A DNA stretch of 64,000 bases from Spirochaeta thermophila DSM 6192 (GTDB taxonomy: Bacteria > Spirochaetota > Spirochaetia > Winmispirales > Winmispiraceae), in NCBI RefSeq assembly GCF_000147075.1, contig NC_014484.1, positions 496,001-560,000 of the forward strand, in the 5' to 3' direction. Position 1 is the first letter of the stretch, and each line of letters begins with the position of its first letter. This document shows, one piece after another, positions 9,479 through 18,399 of the stretch. Made by a program: the position numbers and the translations under genes. The notes beneath the pieces are model-generated. The model saw nothing but the letters and a program-made list of their open reading frames with translations. It made no database searches and was not told the origin of the DNA.

Positions 9479-10362
9479 GTGGCCTCCCAGGGGGGTGTGG
9501 AGGGGAGGGAGCGCTCGAAGCGTTCGAGGAGCCGGTGTTGGTACTCGCCTTCGAACCTCCCTTCGAAGAAGCGGGGAAGGCCCTCACGGTGGAGCTCCTC
9601 CCAGGATGCCTCCTCCTGGCCGGGGATGATGGGGAAGAACAGGGCCTCGTTGGCCCGGGCAGCCTCGAGGTCGCCCGGGGCATCGCCGATCATGAGACGG
9701 TGGGAGGGGGGGTAGTGGTCGGCCACGGCCGCGGCGATCTGCCGGGCCTTGTTTCCCACTTCCTGTCCGGCGATGGCCTTCACGTAGGTGTGTATCCCCT
9801 GCTCGGTCCACTCCCGCTCGAGTGCCTCGAAGGGGGTCTGGCTCACCACCAGGGTGTCGGCCTTCTCCTGCATGAGGGCGAGGGATTCCTTCACGTAGGG
9901 GAAGGGGGGGATGCCGCCCTGTACCATCCGTGCGATGGCCTCGTTCACGCCCTGCGACCAGCGGTGCACGAGGGCCAGCTCGGGATCAGGGTTGCGCTCG
10001 AGCTCCTCGGTGAGGGTGTGCATGCCGAGCTTGGTCTCCCGCTGTACCCACCGGCGGAGGGCCGTGAGTGAGGGGAGGTGGGGGGATCGCTTCGAGGCCT
10101 CGGGGTGTGCGGCGAGAAGGTCGACTGCCCTGATGACTGCGAGGAATCGGTTGATCCCTCGGGTGGTGGAGTAGAGGTTCACGAACTCCCACACCTGTCG
10201 GGCATAGCGGGAGACGCTCTGGAGCGAGAAGTGATAGACGAATTCGGGACAGAAGCATTCCTTGTGCTTGAGTTCCATGGTGTCGAAGACGCACCCATCG
10301 GAGTCGATGCCGATGAAGAACTCCTTCTCACGGGTGAAGTGATCCATGGTTCGTGCAGCCAT
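9475..10362 (-). CDS. HAD-superfamily hydrolase (predicted phosphatase)
   Basis: A 295-residue HAD hydrolase. Motif I is IDSDGCVFDT (nucleophile Asp19, acid/base Asp21), motif II is VVSQTP, and motif IV is IGDAPGDLEAA. A large alpha-helical cap insert (about residues 35-160) separates motifs I and II, as in type C1 caps that select small phosphorylated metabolites. It is first in the operon with the LarA-like gene (ATGA overlap) and gnd. The substrate is unknown; a phosphorylated sugar acid is plausible from context. The start is supported by GAGGAAGGA directly upstream. A candidate TTGACA on the minus strand at 10450-10455 lacks a good -10 box. Confidence 0.8.
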   Translation of the reverse strand: MAARTMDHFTREKEFFIGIDSDGCVFDTMELKHKECFCPEFVYHFSLQSVSRYARQVWEFVNLYSTTRGINRFLAVIRAVDLLAAHPEASKRSPHLPSLTALRRWVQRETKLGMHTLTEELERNPDPELALVHRWSQGVNEAIARMVQGGIPPFPYVKESLALMQEKADTLVVSQTPFEALEREWTEQGIHTYVKAIAGQEVGNKARQIAAAVADHYPPSHRLMIGDAPGDLEAARANEALFFPIIPGQEEASWEELHREGLPRFFEGRFEGEYQHRLLERFERSLPSTPPWEAT

Positions 10363-10595
10363 AGTCCTTCCTCATCTTGGGGTTGGTTTAACAGTACACA
10401 TAACTCTCTAATCCGGTGATGAAAATATGATCCAACAAAATCGGTGATCTGTCAATTTGTCGTGGGGAGCAATTTCCTTCATCCGGATCGCAGGATGGGC
10501 CAAGACAGGGGGGGCGGTGTGGGGTAGTATGGGGGTGAGTCCCTGCGGGGCAGGTCAGCTCGATGCTCCTTGTGGGGCCGCATGAGGAGGTGTGT

Positions 10596-12872
10596 ATGTC
10601 GGATCGGGCCGGGGGACGGCGTCTGTGGTCGGATCGTCCGGCCGGGGTGTGGCGGGATGGCTACCCGGTGGGGAACGGGAGACTGGCGGCGTTGGTGGTC
10701 GGGGGGCTGGGGGAGGAGCGGATCCATCTCAACCACGAGTGGCTCTGGCGTGGGCGGTATAGGGATCGGGTGGCGGAGGGGCGGGCGCACCTCCTGGGGT
10801 GGGTGCGTGAGGCCTTCTTTCGCGGGGACTGGGAGGAGGGGACGCGTCGGGCGAACGAGGCGTTCGGGGGTGGGGGAGGGGTGAGCGGAAGGCCGTGTAG
10901 GGTGGGGGCCTACCAGCCTGCGGGTACCCTGGTGCTGTGGTGGGAGGGAATGGATGGTGAGGGATACGAGCGAGAGTTGGACTTGGAGGAGGGGGTGGTG
11001 CGGGTGCGGAGGGGGAGGAGTGTGGAGGAGGTGATGGCGGTGATGGGGGGTGGGCCGGTGGGGGTGCGGGTGTCGGGGTGGGGGAGGGGGTGGGTGGGGC
11101 TCGAGCGGGAGGTGCAGGAGGGCGTGGCGGTGCGGGTGGGGGCCAAGGGGGGGATGGTGCGGCTCGAGGGGAGGTTCGAGGAGGGGATAGGGTGGGAGGT
11201 GCGGGCGGTGGTGAGGGGAGGGGTGTGCAGGGGGGAGGGGGGTCGGGTGTGGGTTGAGGGGGAGGAGGTGGTGGTGTGGGTGGTGGTGGATGTGTGGGAG
11301 GAGGTGGGGGGGAGTCGGCGGCGGCTTCCCTCGTACGGGCCGCCGGAGGTGCCGGGGGAGGGGTGGGAGGCGGTGCGGAGGCGTCACGTGGAGGCCTACG
11401 GGGGGCTCTTCGGCCGGGTGAGGCTCGTGGTGGAGGGGGAGGAGCCCCTCCTGCCCACGGGTCGGCGGAGGGAGGATCCCGATCCGCTCCTCCCTGCGCT
11501 CCTCTTCGACTACGGGCGTTACCTCCTCATCGCCTCTTCGGCGCCGGGGTGTGATCTTCCGGCCAACCTTCAGGGGAAGTGGAATCCTCTCCTCGAGCCG
11601 CCCTGGGATGCGGACTACCACATGGACATCAACCTCCAGATGAACTACTGGCTTGCCGAGGGGGCCGGGCTGGGTGAGTGCGTGAGGCCTCTGGTGCGCT
11701 ACGTGCTCCGGATGGTGCCCTCGGCGCGGGAGGCGGCCCGGAGGCTCTTCGGGTGCAGGGGGATCTGGTTCCCCCTCACCTCGGATGCGTGGGCGCGGGC
11801 CACGCCCGAGGCGTACGGGTGGGACGTGTGGGTGGGGGCGGCGGCGTGGATGGCCCAGCACCTCGTGTGGCGGTACCTCTACGGCGGGGACGAGGGGTTC
11901 CTCCGGGAGACGGCGTATCCCTTCCTCAAGGAGGTGGCGCTCTTCTTCGAGGATTTCCTCGTGGAGGATGGGGAGGGGGTGTTGCAGGTGGTGCCGTCCC
12001 AGTCTCCGGAGCACAGGTGGGAGGGGCTCGAGGGCTTTCCGGTGGGGCTGTGCGTCTCCTCTGCGGTGGATGTGCAGCTCGTGCGATGGGTGTTGAGGAT
12101 GGCGGTGGAGTTGGGTGGGCGGCTGGGGGACGAGCTGGGGAGGTGGCGCGAGATGGAGGGGCGGCTCGCGCGGCTGCGGGTGGGGGGGGATGGGGTGCTC
12201 CTGGAGTGGGGGAGGGAGCTCCCGGAGGCGGAGCCGGGGCACCGGCACCTCTCGCCGCTGTGGGGTTTTTTCCCGGGCGATGTCCTGTGGGATGAGGACC
12301 CGGAGGTCCGGGAGGGGGCGGTGCGGCTCCTGGAGCGCCGGGTGAGGCACGGGTGCGGCCAGACGGGGTGGAGCAGGGCGCACCTCGCGTGTCTGTGTGC
12401 GGCGTTGGGGAGGGCGGAGGAGGCGTGGGAGCACCTCCGCGTCCTCCTCGGGGAGTTCACCACCGAGAGCCTCCTTGGGCTCCACCCGGTGGACCTGTTC
12501 CAGGTGGATGCGGGGCTGGGGGGTGCGGCTGCGGTGCTTCTCATGCTGCTCCAGGTGCGGCCGGATGGGGTGCTGCGCCTGCTTCCTGCCCTCCCGCGGG
12601 CATGGGGTCGGGGGAGGGTGGAGGGGCTGCGGGCGCCGGGAGGGTGGTGTGTGGGGGTGTGGTGGGAGGGGGGGAAGGTGAGGGAGGCGTGGTTCGAGGG
12701 GGGTAGGGGGGTGTGTAGGGTGGAGGCGTGGGCAGAGGAGGGAGTGGTGCGGCACGGAGGGGAGGAGTGGGTGGTGAGGGCGAGGGAGGGGGTGTGGGAG
12801 GTGGGGGGACGGGGGGAGGGGCGGTACGCGGTGAGGGGATGTGCGGGGAAAGATGTCTCATCTTTTGTTTGA
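10596..12872 (+). CDS. Glycoside hydrolase family 95 (alpha-L-fucosidase/alpha-L-galactosidase type)
   Basis: A 758-residue GH95 enzyme. The N-terminal beta-sandwich begins with GVWRDGYPVGNGRLAALVVG and RIHLNHEWLW; the (alpha/alpha)6 barrel carries the conserved YHMDINLQMNYW, the general-acid region SQSPEHRWEG, GWSRAHLACL, and FQVDAGLGG, whose Asp matches the catalytic Asp of the family. It removes terminal alpha-L-fucose or L-galactose from plant glycans. No signal peptide is seen, so it probably acts in the cytoplasm. GAGGAGG precedes the ATG at 10596. Codon use is odd: the poorly conserved N- and C-terminal parts are built almost wholly of GGG, GTG, GAG and CGG codons, while the catalytic middle is normal. 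Confidence 0.88.
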   Translation: MSDRAGGRRLWSDRPAGVWRDGYPVGNGRLAALVVGGLGEERIHLNHEWLWRGRYRDRVAEGRAHLLGWVREAFFRGDWEEGTRRANEAFGGGGGVSGRPCRVGAYQPAGTLVLWWEGMDGEGYERELDLEEGVVRVRRGRSVEEVMAVMGGGPVGVRVSGWGRGWVGLEREVQEGVAVRVGAKGGMVRLEGRFEEGIGWEVRAVVRGGVCRGEGGRVWVEGEEVVVWVVVDVWEEVGGSRRRLPSYGPPEVPGEGWEAVRRRHVEAYGGLFGRVRLVVEGEEPLLPTGRRREDPDPLLPALLFDYGRYLLIASSAPGCDLPANLQGKWNPLLEPPWDADYHMDINLQMNYWLAEGAGLGECVRPLVRYVLRMVPSAREAARRLFGCRGIWFPLTSDAWARATPEAYGWDVWVGAAAWMAQHLVWRYLYGGDEGFLRETAYPFLKEVALFFEDFLVEDGEGVLQVVPSQSPEHRWEGLEGFPVGLCVSSAVDVQLVRWVLRMAVELGGRLGDELGRWREMEGRLARLRVGGDGVLLEWGRELPEAEPGHRHLSPLWGFFPGDVLWDEDPEVREGAVRLLERRVRHGCGQTGWSRAHLACLCAALGRAEEAWEHLRVLLGEFTTESLLGLHPVDLFQVDAGLGGAAAVLLMLLQVRPDGVLRLLPALPRAWGRGRVEGLRAPGGWCVGVWWEGGKVREAWFEGGRGVCRVEAWAEEGVVRHGGEEWVVRAREGVWEVGGRGEGRYAVRGCAGKDVSSFV

Positions 12873-12897
12873 CAAATCGGCGTCAATGTTTTAGAAT
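12869..12897 (+). promoter_or_regulatory. Sigma-70 promoter of the TRAP operon, overlapping the GH95 stop codon
   Basis: TTGACA (12869-12874) contains the GH95 stop TGA; TAGAAT (12892-12897) follows after 17 bp. Just past the expected start site is AATATATCAGA (12909-12919), also present at the 2-hydroxyacid dehydrogenase promoter. Confidence 0.8.
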
Positions 12898-12933
12898 ATC
12901 AGGTATCAAATATATCAGATTGAGGAGGGTTCT

Positions 12934-13950
12934 ATGCGAATGCACAGGATGATCATGCTTGTGCTGAGCGTTCTCCTCCTGTCGGCCCTTCCTCTCCTCG
13001 CCTCCGGAACCGGAGAAGGAGAGCAGGCCCAGGAGCAGTACGTACTCAAGTTCAACCACGTGCTCAGCCAGAATGACCCGTTCCACAAGGCGTTCCTGAA
13101 CTGGGCCGAGAATGCGTACAGCCGGTCCAACGGACGCCTCAAGATCGAGGTCTTCCACAGCGCCCAGCTGGGGGTGGAGGAGGACATCATCGAGCAGATC
13201 CGTATGGGAGCCAATGTGGGTCAGAACACCGATTCCGCGCGTATGGGTAACTACGTACCCGACATCGCGGTGGTGAACGGGCCCTACTTCTTCGACAGCC
13301 TCGACGAGGTCTGGAAGCTCAACGAGTCTCCCACCATGCAGGCCTGGCTCAAGGAACTCGAGACCAAGTACGGGATCAAGGTGCTCTCGTTCAACTGGGT
13401 ACAGGGGTGGAGAAACCTGCTCACCAACAAGCCCATAAAGAGCCCGGACGATCTCAGAGGCCTCAGGATCCGCGCTCCCGGTGCCCCCATCTGGATGGAG
13501 TCCATCCGTTCCCTCGGGGCCACTCCTGTGGCGATGGCCTTCAGCGAGATCTATTCCGGCATCCAGACCAAGGTGGTGGATGGCGCCGGCAACGTGAACG
13601 TGAACACCCTCAACACCCGCCTCTATGAGGTGGTGAAGTATCTCAACGAGACCAAGCACATCCTCCTCGTGAACTTCGAGGTGGTGAGCGCCAAGTGGTT
13701 CAACTCGCTTCCCGCGGATCTCCAGACCATCCTCCAGGAGGAGTGTGACAAGGCCGGGCGCCAGGTCTCCCTCGAGGTGGACAAGATCGGTGAGGAGGCC
13801 AAGGCGAAGCTTGCCGAGCAGGGTATGACGATCATCCCCTATGAGGAGATCGACATCGCCGCCTTCAAGCAGAACAGTATCAAGGCGTATGAGACGCTGG
13901 GTATCCTGGAAGCCCGTAACAAGATCTTCAAGGAACTGGGTAAGATGTAA
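12934..13950 (+). CDS. dctP: TRAP transporter solute-binding protein (DctP family)
   Basis: A 338-residue periplasmic binding protein with a cleavable signal peptide (MRMHRMIMLVLSVLLLSALP, then LLASG). The DctP signature is clear: KFNHVLSQNDPFHKAF, FHSAQLGVEEDIIEQIRMG, and the ligand-binding segment DDLRGLRIRAPGAPIW with the conserved Arg that pairs with a substrate carboxylate, followed by GATPVAMAFSEIYSGIQTKVVDG. It delivers a carboxylate, most likely a uronate or aldonate here, to the DctQM permease encoded downstream; the exact ligand cannot be read from the sequence. Confidence 0.93.
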   Translation: MRMHRMIMLVLSVLLLSALPLLASGTGEGEQAQEQYVLKFNHVLSQNDPFHKAFLNWAENAYSRSNGRLKIEVFHSAQLGVEEDIIEQIRMGANVGQNTDSARMGNYVPDIAVVNGPYFFDSLDEVWKLNESPTMQAWLKELETKYGIKVLSFNWVQGWRNLLTNKPIKSPDDLRGLRIRAPGAPIWMESIRSLGATPVAMAFSEIYSGIQTKVVDGAGNVNVNTLNTRLYEVVKYLNETKHILLVNFEVVSAKWFNSLPADLQTILQEECDKAGRQVSLEVDKIGEEAKAKLAEQGMTIIPYEEIDIAAFKQNSIKAYETLGILEARNKIFKELGKM

Positions 13951-13956
13951 TGTTCC

Positions 13957-13991
13957 AAAGGGGGAAGGGGGATCCTCCCCTCCCCCCTCTT
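13957..13991 (+). other. Intercistronic hairpin between dctP and dctQ
   Basis: A G-rich arm (GGGGGAAGGGGG) faces CCCCTCCCCCC across a short loop in the 83-bp gap after the binding-protein gene, followed by TCTTCG. It probably protects dctP mRNA or partly terminates transcription, giving more binding protein than permease. Confidence 0.5.
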
Positions 13992-14033
13992 CGTGTGCGC
14001 ATCTATCACCTCTGTCTCATCGAGAGGAACCAT

Positions 14034-14531
14034 ATGAACAACTTTTTGCAGAAGCTCTATAAAATCGAGGAATATGCAGCGGCCTCGCTCCTCAGCGCGG
14101 CCACGTTGCTCATCTTTGTCTCCGCGGTCACCAGGACCTTCGACCTGCCCTTGAACTGGGCCCTCGATCTCACGCTCTTCCTCTTCGCGTGGAGCGTCTT
14201 CCTGGGTGCCGATGTGGCCATGAGACGGAACAACCTGGTGAACGTCGACCTCCTCGTGGCGAGGCTTCCCGTTCCCGTCCAGAGGGCGTGTGCGGTCGTT
14301 TCCTATATCCTCATCCTGGTGTTCCTGGGGGCACTCACGGGCTATGGATTCTGGCTGAGCTATGCGAGCAGGGCCAGGGCGTTCCAGGGGATACCGTGGT
14401 TCAGCTACACCTGGGTGGCCCTGAGCGTCCCGGTGGGTTCCATCCTCATGATCATCACCACCATACGCCAGTTCAGGGCCTATCTCAAGGAGGCGAGGCC
14501 TCCTGCTGCAGAGGACGGGGAGGTCCTGTAG
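14034..14531 (+). CDS. dctQ: TRAP transporter small permease (DctQ family)
   Basis: A 165-residue membrane protein with four predicted transmembrane helices (about residues 17-37, 48-65, 85-107 and 122-145). The family marker LNWALDLTLFLFAWSVFLGADVAMR is present (quoted region residues 40-66). It forms the membrane complex with the large subunit DctM and couples solute uptake to a sodium or proton gradient. The frame extends upstream to 13950, but GAGAGGA precedes the ATG at 14034 and the upstream residues look non-coding, so the shorter start is chosen. Confidence 0.88.
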   Translation: MNNFLQKLYKIEEYAAASLLSAATLLIFVSAVTRTFDLPLNWALDLTLFLFAWSVFLGADVAMRRNNLVNVDLLVARLPVPVQRACAVVSYILILVFLGALTGYGFWLSYASRARAFQGIPWFSYTWVALSVPVGSILMIITTIRQFRAYLKEARPPAAEDGEVL

Positions 14532-14566
14532 ATCTCCCAGCATGTCGTTTGTGAGAGGAGTATCGT

Positions 14567-15847
14567 ATGTTACTGGTGGCTATACTGTTTCTGCTCTTCC
14601 TCCTCATGGGGATGCCTGTGGCCTTCGCCATTGGAATCTCGGGGGTGGCCTTTTTCCTCCAGCATCCAGAGCTGCCCTTCTCCATGATAGTCCAGCTTCC
14701 CATATCGCAGACGCAGAACTTCCCCCTCCTCGCCGTGCCCTTATTCATCTTCGCGGGGAACATCATGAACAGCGCGGGAGTGACCCAGCGGCTCATCAAG
14801 CTCTCCACCCTCCTCACGGGGCACATGAGAGGAGGGCTCGCCCAGGTGAGCGTGGTCCTGAGCACCCTCATGGGTGGGGTTTCGGGGTCGGCCACGGCCG
14901 ATGCGGCGATGGAGGCGAGGCTCCTGGGGCCGGGAATGCTGGAACGCGGCTACTCCAAAGGCTACATCGCCGCCGTGATAGGGTATACGTCCCTCATCAC
15001 CGCGACCGTACCTCCCGGAGTGGGGATCATCATCTACGGTACCACGGGTGAGGTCTCCATCGGCCAGCTCTTCGCCGCGGGCCTGATGGTGGGGCTCATC
15101 ATGATGGTGGCCCTCATGATCACGGTCGCCATCACCGCCCGGGTGAGGGGCTACAGGCCCGAGAGGGAGCGTCGGGCATCTCTCAAGGAGATCTTTTCCT
15201 CCCTCGGGGAGACCATCTGGGCACTCATCTTCCCCATCCTCCTCCTCGTGGGTCTCAGGATGGGCATCTACACCCCCTCGGAGGTGGGTGCGTTCGCCTG
15301 CGTATACGGGATCTTCGTGGGGGTCTTCGTCTACAAGGAGCTCACCTGGAAGAAGTTCCTCGAGACGCTCCGGACCACCGCCAACGATGTGGGCGCGGTG
15401 ATGTACATCATCGCCCTCTCGGGGATCTTCCGGTACGGGATCCCCTTCGAGCACATACCCCAGGCCCTCACCTCCCTCATCACGGGATTCACCTCGAATG
15501 TGCACCTCCTGCTGATACTGGTGGTGGTCTTCCTCGTCTTCGTGGGGATGTTCATGGAGGGCTCGGTGGCGATCCTCCTGTTCACCCCGATTCTCCTTCC
15601 CATGGTGCAGGCGTTCGGTGTCGATCCGGTACACTTCGGGCTCGTGATGTGCACCACCATCACGATGGGACTCCTCACCCCCCCGGTGGGGATCTCCATG
15701 TACGCCCTCTCCAGCATCCTGGAGATGCCGATCTCCGAGTATCTCAAGGAGATGTGGCCGTTCCTCGGGGCCGTGGTCGCGGTGATCCTGTTCATGATCT
15801 TCTTCCCCGATGTGGTGCTCTTTCTCCCGAGGCTCCTGTTTGGATGA
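14567..15847 (+). CDS. dctM: TRAP transporter large permease (DctM family)
   Basis: A 426-residue protein with about twelve hydrophobic helices, the usual size for DctM. Family features include LFIFAGNIMNSAGVTQRLI, the glycine/serine-rich MGGVSGSATADAA discontinuous helix with the sodium and substrate site, TATVPPGVGIIIYG, and the symmetric LLTPPVGISMYALSS near the C-terminus. It is the transport channel subunit of the operon. AGGAG lies seven bases before the ATG. Confidence 0.93.
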   Translation: MLLVAILFLLFLLMGMPVAFAIGISGVAFFLQHPELPFSMIVQLPISQTQNFPLLAVPLFIFAGNIMNSAGVTQRLIKLSTLLTGHMRGGLAQVSVVLSTLMGGVSGSATADAAMEARLLGPGMLERGYSKGYIAAVIGYTSLITATVPPGVGIIIYGTTGEVSIGQLFAAGLMVGLIMMVALMITVAITARVRGYRPERERRASLKEIFSSLGETIWALIFPILLLVGLRMGIYTPSEVGAFACVYGIFVGVFVYKELTWKKFLETLRTTANDVGAVMYIIALSGIFRYGIPFEHIPQALTSLITGFTSNVHLLLILVVVFLVFVGMFMEGSVAILLFTPILLPMVQAFGVDPVHFGLVMCTTITMGLLTPPVGISMYALSSILEMPISEYLKEMWPFLGAVVAVILFMIFFPDVVLFLPRLLFG

Positions 15848-15890
15848 TATGAGCGTTCGATGTTCAAGATAGAGATGAGGAGGAATTTCG

Positions 15891-16631
15891 ATGAAACTGA
15901 AGGATAGAGTGGCATTGGTGACGGGATCGGCCCGGGGGATCGGCCGGGCCGTCGCCCTGCGGCTCGCCCAGGAAGGGGCGAGTGTGGGGATCATGGATCT
16001 CAAAGGCACCGAGGAGACCGCGCAGGAGTTCTCCTCCATGGGCCATAAGGCCGTGCCCCTCCACGCAGACGTGACCAGGTACGAGGAGGTCGCCTCTGCG
16101 GTGGAGAAACTGGTGGAGGCCTTCGGAAAGGTGGATATCCTCGTGAACAACGCGGGTATCATCGTACGGGGGCACGTGCTCGATCTTTCCCTCGAGGAGT
16201 GGCGCAAGGTGATCGACGTGAACCTCCACGGCACGTTCCACTGCTGCAAGGCCGTCCTGCCGTACATGGTGAAGCAGAACTATGGGCGTATCGTGAACAT
16301 CACCTCCATCGCCGGGAAGGTGGGGGACATCACCGCGGCCCCTGCCTACGGAACCTCGAAGGGAGCGGTGAACACCCTCACCAAGTCCCTCGCACGCCAG
16401 CTCGCGGACTACGGGATCACCGTAAATGCGGTGGCACCCCATGCCATCGAGACCGACATGAGTGCCCAGTGGACGCCTGAACAGCGGAAGGCCGTGATAG
16501 ATGCGATCCCCCTCAAGCGCCTGGGTAAGCCGGAGGAAGTGGCCGAGGCCGTGGTCTTCTTGGTGAGCGAAGGGGCTTCGTTCATCACAGGGGAGATACT
16601 CGACGTGAACGGCGGCTATCTCATGGACTAG
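15891..16631 (+). CDS. Short-chain dehydrogenase/reductase (sugar or sugar-acid oxidoreductase)
   Basis: A 246-residue classical SDR with the cofactor loop TGSARGIGRA, NNAG (about residues 87-90), catalytic Ser in NITSIAG, YxxxK in AYGTSKGAV and the C-terminal ITGEILDVNGGYLMD. The acidic residue after the second strand (IMDLKG) favours NAD over NADP. It is the last gene of the TRAP operon, 43 bases after dctM with GAGGA before the ATG, so it probably oxidises or reduces the imported acid. It resembles FabG and KduD in overall sequence; the true substrate is unknown. Confidence 0.88.
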   Translation: MKLKDRVALVTGSARGIGRAVALRLAQEGASVGIMDLKGTEETAQEFSSMGHKAVPLHADVTRYEEVASAVEKLVEAFGKVDILVNNAGIIVRGHVLDLSLEEWRKVIDVNLHGTFHCCKAVLPYMVKQNYGRIVNITSIAGKVGDITAAPAYGTSKGAVNTLTKSLARQLADYGITVNAVAPHAIETDMSAQWTPEQRKAVIDAIPLKRLGKPEEVAEAVVFLVSEGASFITGEILDVNGGYLMD

Positions 16632-16667
16632 TGCAGAAGGGGATCTCGAGCGATCGGTGCGGCAGGG

Positions 16668-17387
16668 TCATTCGTCCGGAAGCTGGGCGAAGCCCCTGCC
16701 TTTTATTATGTTCTTCCGGCTCTGCCGAAGGTGCTCTCGGATGATCCGTACGGCTTCCTTCGAGTGACTGCTGAGGGCATCCAGGAGGGTCCTGTGGTCC
16801 CGGTATGTCCGAGCCACGTCCGGAGGGGCCGCGATGTCGTAGATGAAGTGCATGTTGAGTTTGAGATTGATCTCCCTGTAGAACTTGTCCACGAGGGAGT
16901 TGTTGGCGAGTCTGCACAGCTGGGTGTGGTAGAGGTGCTCGAGCTGGATGTACTCCGAGAGGAGGAGGGGAAACCGAGGGCTGTCGTGGGCGTCGTCCTG
17001 GAGGAGGAGGGGAGCCACGTGTTCCATCCGTTCCACGATCTCGTGGAGTGGATGGAGGTCGTCTTGGTCCACTGAAGCGTAGACCTTTTCCACACAGAAG
17101 ACCTCGAGAAGTTCTCTCATCTCCACGGTCTCGAGGATGTCTTTCTTGGTGGGGATGGTGATGATACAGGTGCTCCGTGGCTTGATGGTGACGAGCCCTT
17201 CCATCTCGAGGCGTTTGATGGCCTCCCGCACGGGCATGGTACTCACCTTGAGCTGCTGAGCGAGCTGCTTGATGTTGAGCACGTCGCCGTATTTGATCCG
17301 TCCTTCGATGATCTGGTCACAGAGGTACTGGTAGACCTGTTCGCTCAGACTCCTCACTTCGATCGGTTGTTTCTCCCTGGTCGGCAT
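16668..17387 (-). CDS. GntR-family transcriptional regulator, FadR/FCD subfamily
   Basis: A 239-residue regulator. The N-terminal winged helix is typical (IIEGRIKYGDVLNIKQLAQQ, then VSTMPVREAIKRLEMEGLV), and the C-terminal all-alpha FCD domain runs from about residue 85, with His/Asp/Asn positions that bind a metal and a carboxylate effector in this subfamily (EYIQLEHLYHTQLCRLANNS; LNMHF; DHRTLLDAL). Two bases separate it from the 2-hydroxyacid dehydrogenase gene upstream, so the two are co-transcribed. It probably senses a sugar acid and controls its own operon and the facing TRAP operon; the shared AATATATCAGA sequence at both promoters is a candidate site. Confidence 0.9.
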   Translation of the reverse strand: MPTREKQPIEVRSLSEQVYQYLCDQIIEGRIKYGDVLNIKQLAQQLKVSTMPVREAIKRLEMEGLVTIKPRSTCIITIPTKKDILETVEMRELLEVFCVEKVYASVDQDDLHPLHEIVERMEHVAPLLLQDDAHDSPRFPLLLSEYIQLEHLYHTQLCRLANNSLVDKFYREINLKLNMHFIYDIAAPPDVARTYRDHRTLLDALSSHSKEAVRIIREHLRQSRKNIIKGRGFAQLPDE

Positions 17388-17389
17388 GT

Positions 17390-18367
17390 CTAACTCCCTG
17401 GATTGTTTACTGGGTAGAGGGGTCTCCCCTTGAGGAGGGTCTCCTTCACGTTGAGTGCAGCCTTGCGCTTGAGATCCACGAGGGACTCCTCACTGTAGTA
17501 GGCACTGTGATCCGAGAGCACCACGTTTTCGAGATCTCGGAGGGGACTGTCCTTCGGGAGGGGTTCCTCCTCGAAGACGTCGAGCCCGGCGCCGAGGATG
17601 CGGTGCTCCTCGAGTGCCCGTTGGAGGGCCTGCTGGTCTATGATGGCCCCTCTCGAGGTGTTCACGATCACGGCGGTGGGTTTCATCATGCCTATCTCCC
17701 TCTCTCCGATGAGGTGCCGGGTCTCCTTCGTGAGGGGCGCGTGTATGGAGATGTAGTCGGCCTCGCGAAGGAGGGTGAAGAGATCCGCCGCCTCTCCTCC
17801 CGCCCGGCTGATTTCCTCGGAGGGGATGTAGGGGTCGTAGACGAGGGTCCGGGCAAACCCGAATCCCTTCATCTTCCGGTGGAAGGCACGGGCGATCCGT
17901 CCATACCCCACGATCCCCAGCACCTTGCCGTGGAGCCTGAACGCCTTGAGACCCGCAGTGTGGTTCCATTTCCCTACGCGGATCCCCCTATCTTTTACCA
18001 TGATGAGCCGGGCGCAGGCAAGGAGGAGAGCGGCTGCATGGTCCGAGACCTCCTCTATGCCGTAATCCGGCACGTTGCTCACCCAGATGCCGGCCGCCGT
18101 AGCGGCCTCCACGTCCACGTTGTCCACGCCGATCCCGTATCGGGAGATGATCCTGCACCGTCTGAGATGAGAGATCGTCTCTTCCGGTATGGGCCTGAGG
18201 TTGACGAGGAGTGCGTCCGCCTCCTGCGCGATGGAGAGGAACTCCTGGGGCGGCATATCTTCCCTGCAGACGACGAATTCGTACTCAAGCCCGGAGAGGG
18301 CCTCTCGCTCCTGTTCGTAGTTGCCGTTGAACCTGTCGTCGGCCACCACGATCCTGTACGGGTTCAT
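17390..18367 (-). CDS. D-isomer-specific 2-hydroxyacid dehydrogenase
   Basis: A 325-residue NAD-dependent 2-hydroxyacid dehydrogenase of the phosphoglycerate dehydrogenase/CtBP group. The Rossmann motif VLGIVGYGRIA is near residue 150, and the catalytic Arg (VNTSRGAIID), Glu (DVFEEEPLP) and His (LSDHSAYY) are all present. There is no ACT domain. It would reduce a 2-keto acid or oxidise a D-2-hydroxy acid. Co-transcription with a GntR regulator next to a TRAP operon suggests a sugar-acid or glyoxylate-like substrate. GGAGG precedes the ATG. Confidence 0.88.
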   Translation of the reverse strand: MNPYRIVVADDRFNGNYEQEREALSGLEYEFVVCREDMPPQEFLSIAQEADALLVNLRPIPEETISHLRRCRIISRYGIGVDNVDVEAATAAGIWVSNVPDYGIEEVSDHAAALLLACARLIMVKDRGIRVGKWNHTAGLKAFRLHGKVLGIVGYGRIARAFHRKMKGFGFARTLVYDPYIPSEEISRAGGEAADLFTLLREADYISIHAPLTKETRHLIGEREIGMMKPTAVIVNTSRGAIIDQQALQRALEEHRILGAGLDVFEEEPLPKDSPLRDLENVVLSDHSAYYSEESLVDLKRKAALNVKETLLKGRPLYPVNNPGS

Positions 18368-18399
18368 GTATCCTCCAGATCCTTCGTAATATAATATAT

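Noticed and set aside
10450-10455. TTGACA on the minus strand as promoter of the HAD-LarA-gnd operon
   Set aside because: No acceptable -10 box lies 16 to 18 bp away, so it is mentioned only as a weak possibility.
10479-12755. Proline- and histidine-rich 758-codon frame opposite GH95
   Set aside because: It is the complement of the G-rich GH95 coding strand and has no ribosome-binding site or recognisable motif.
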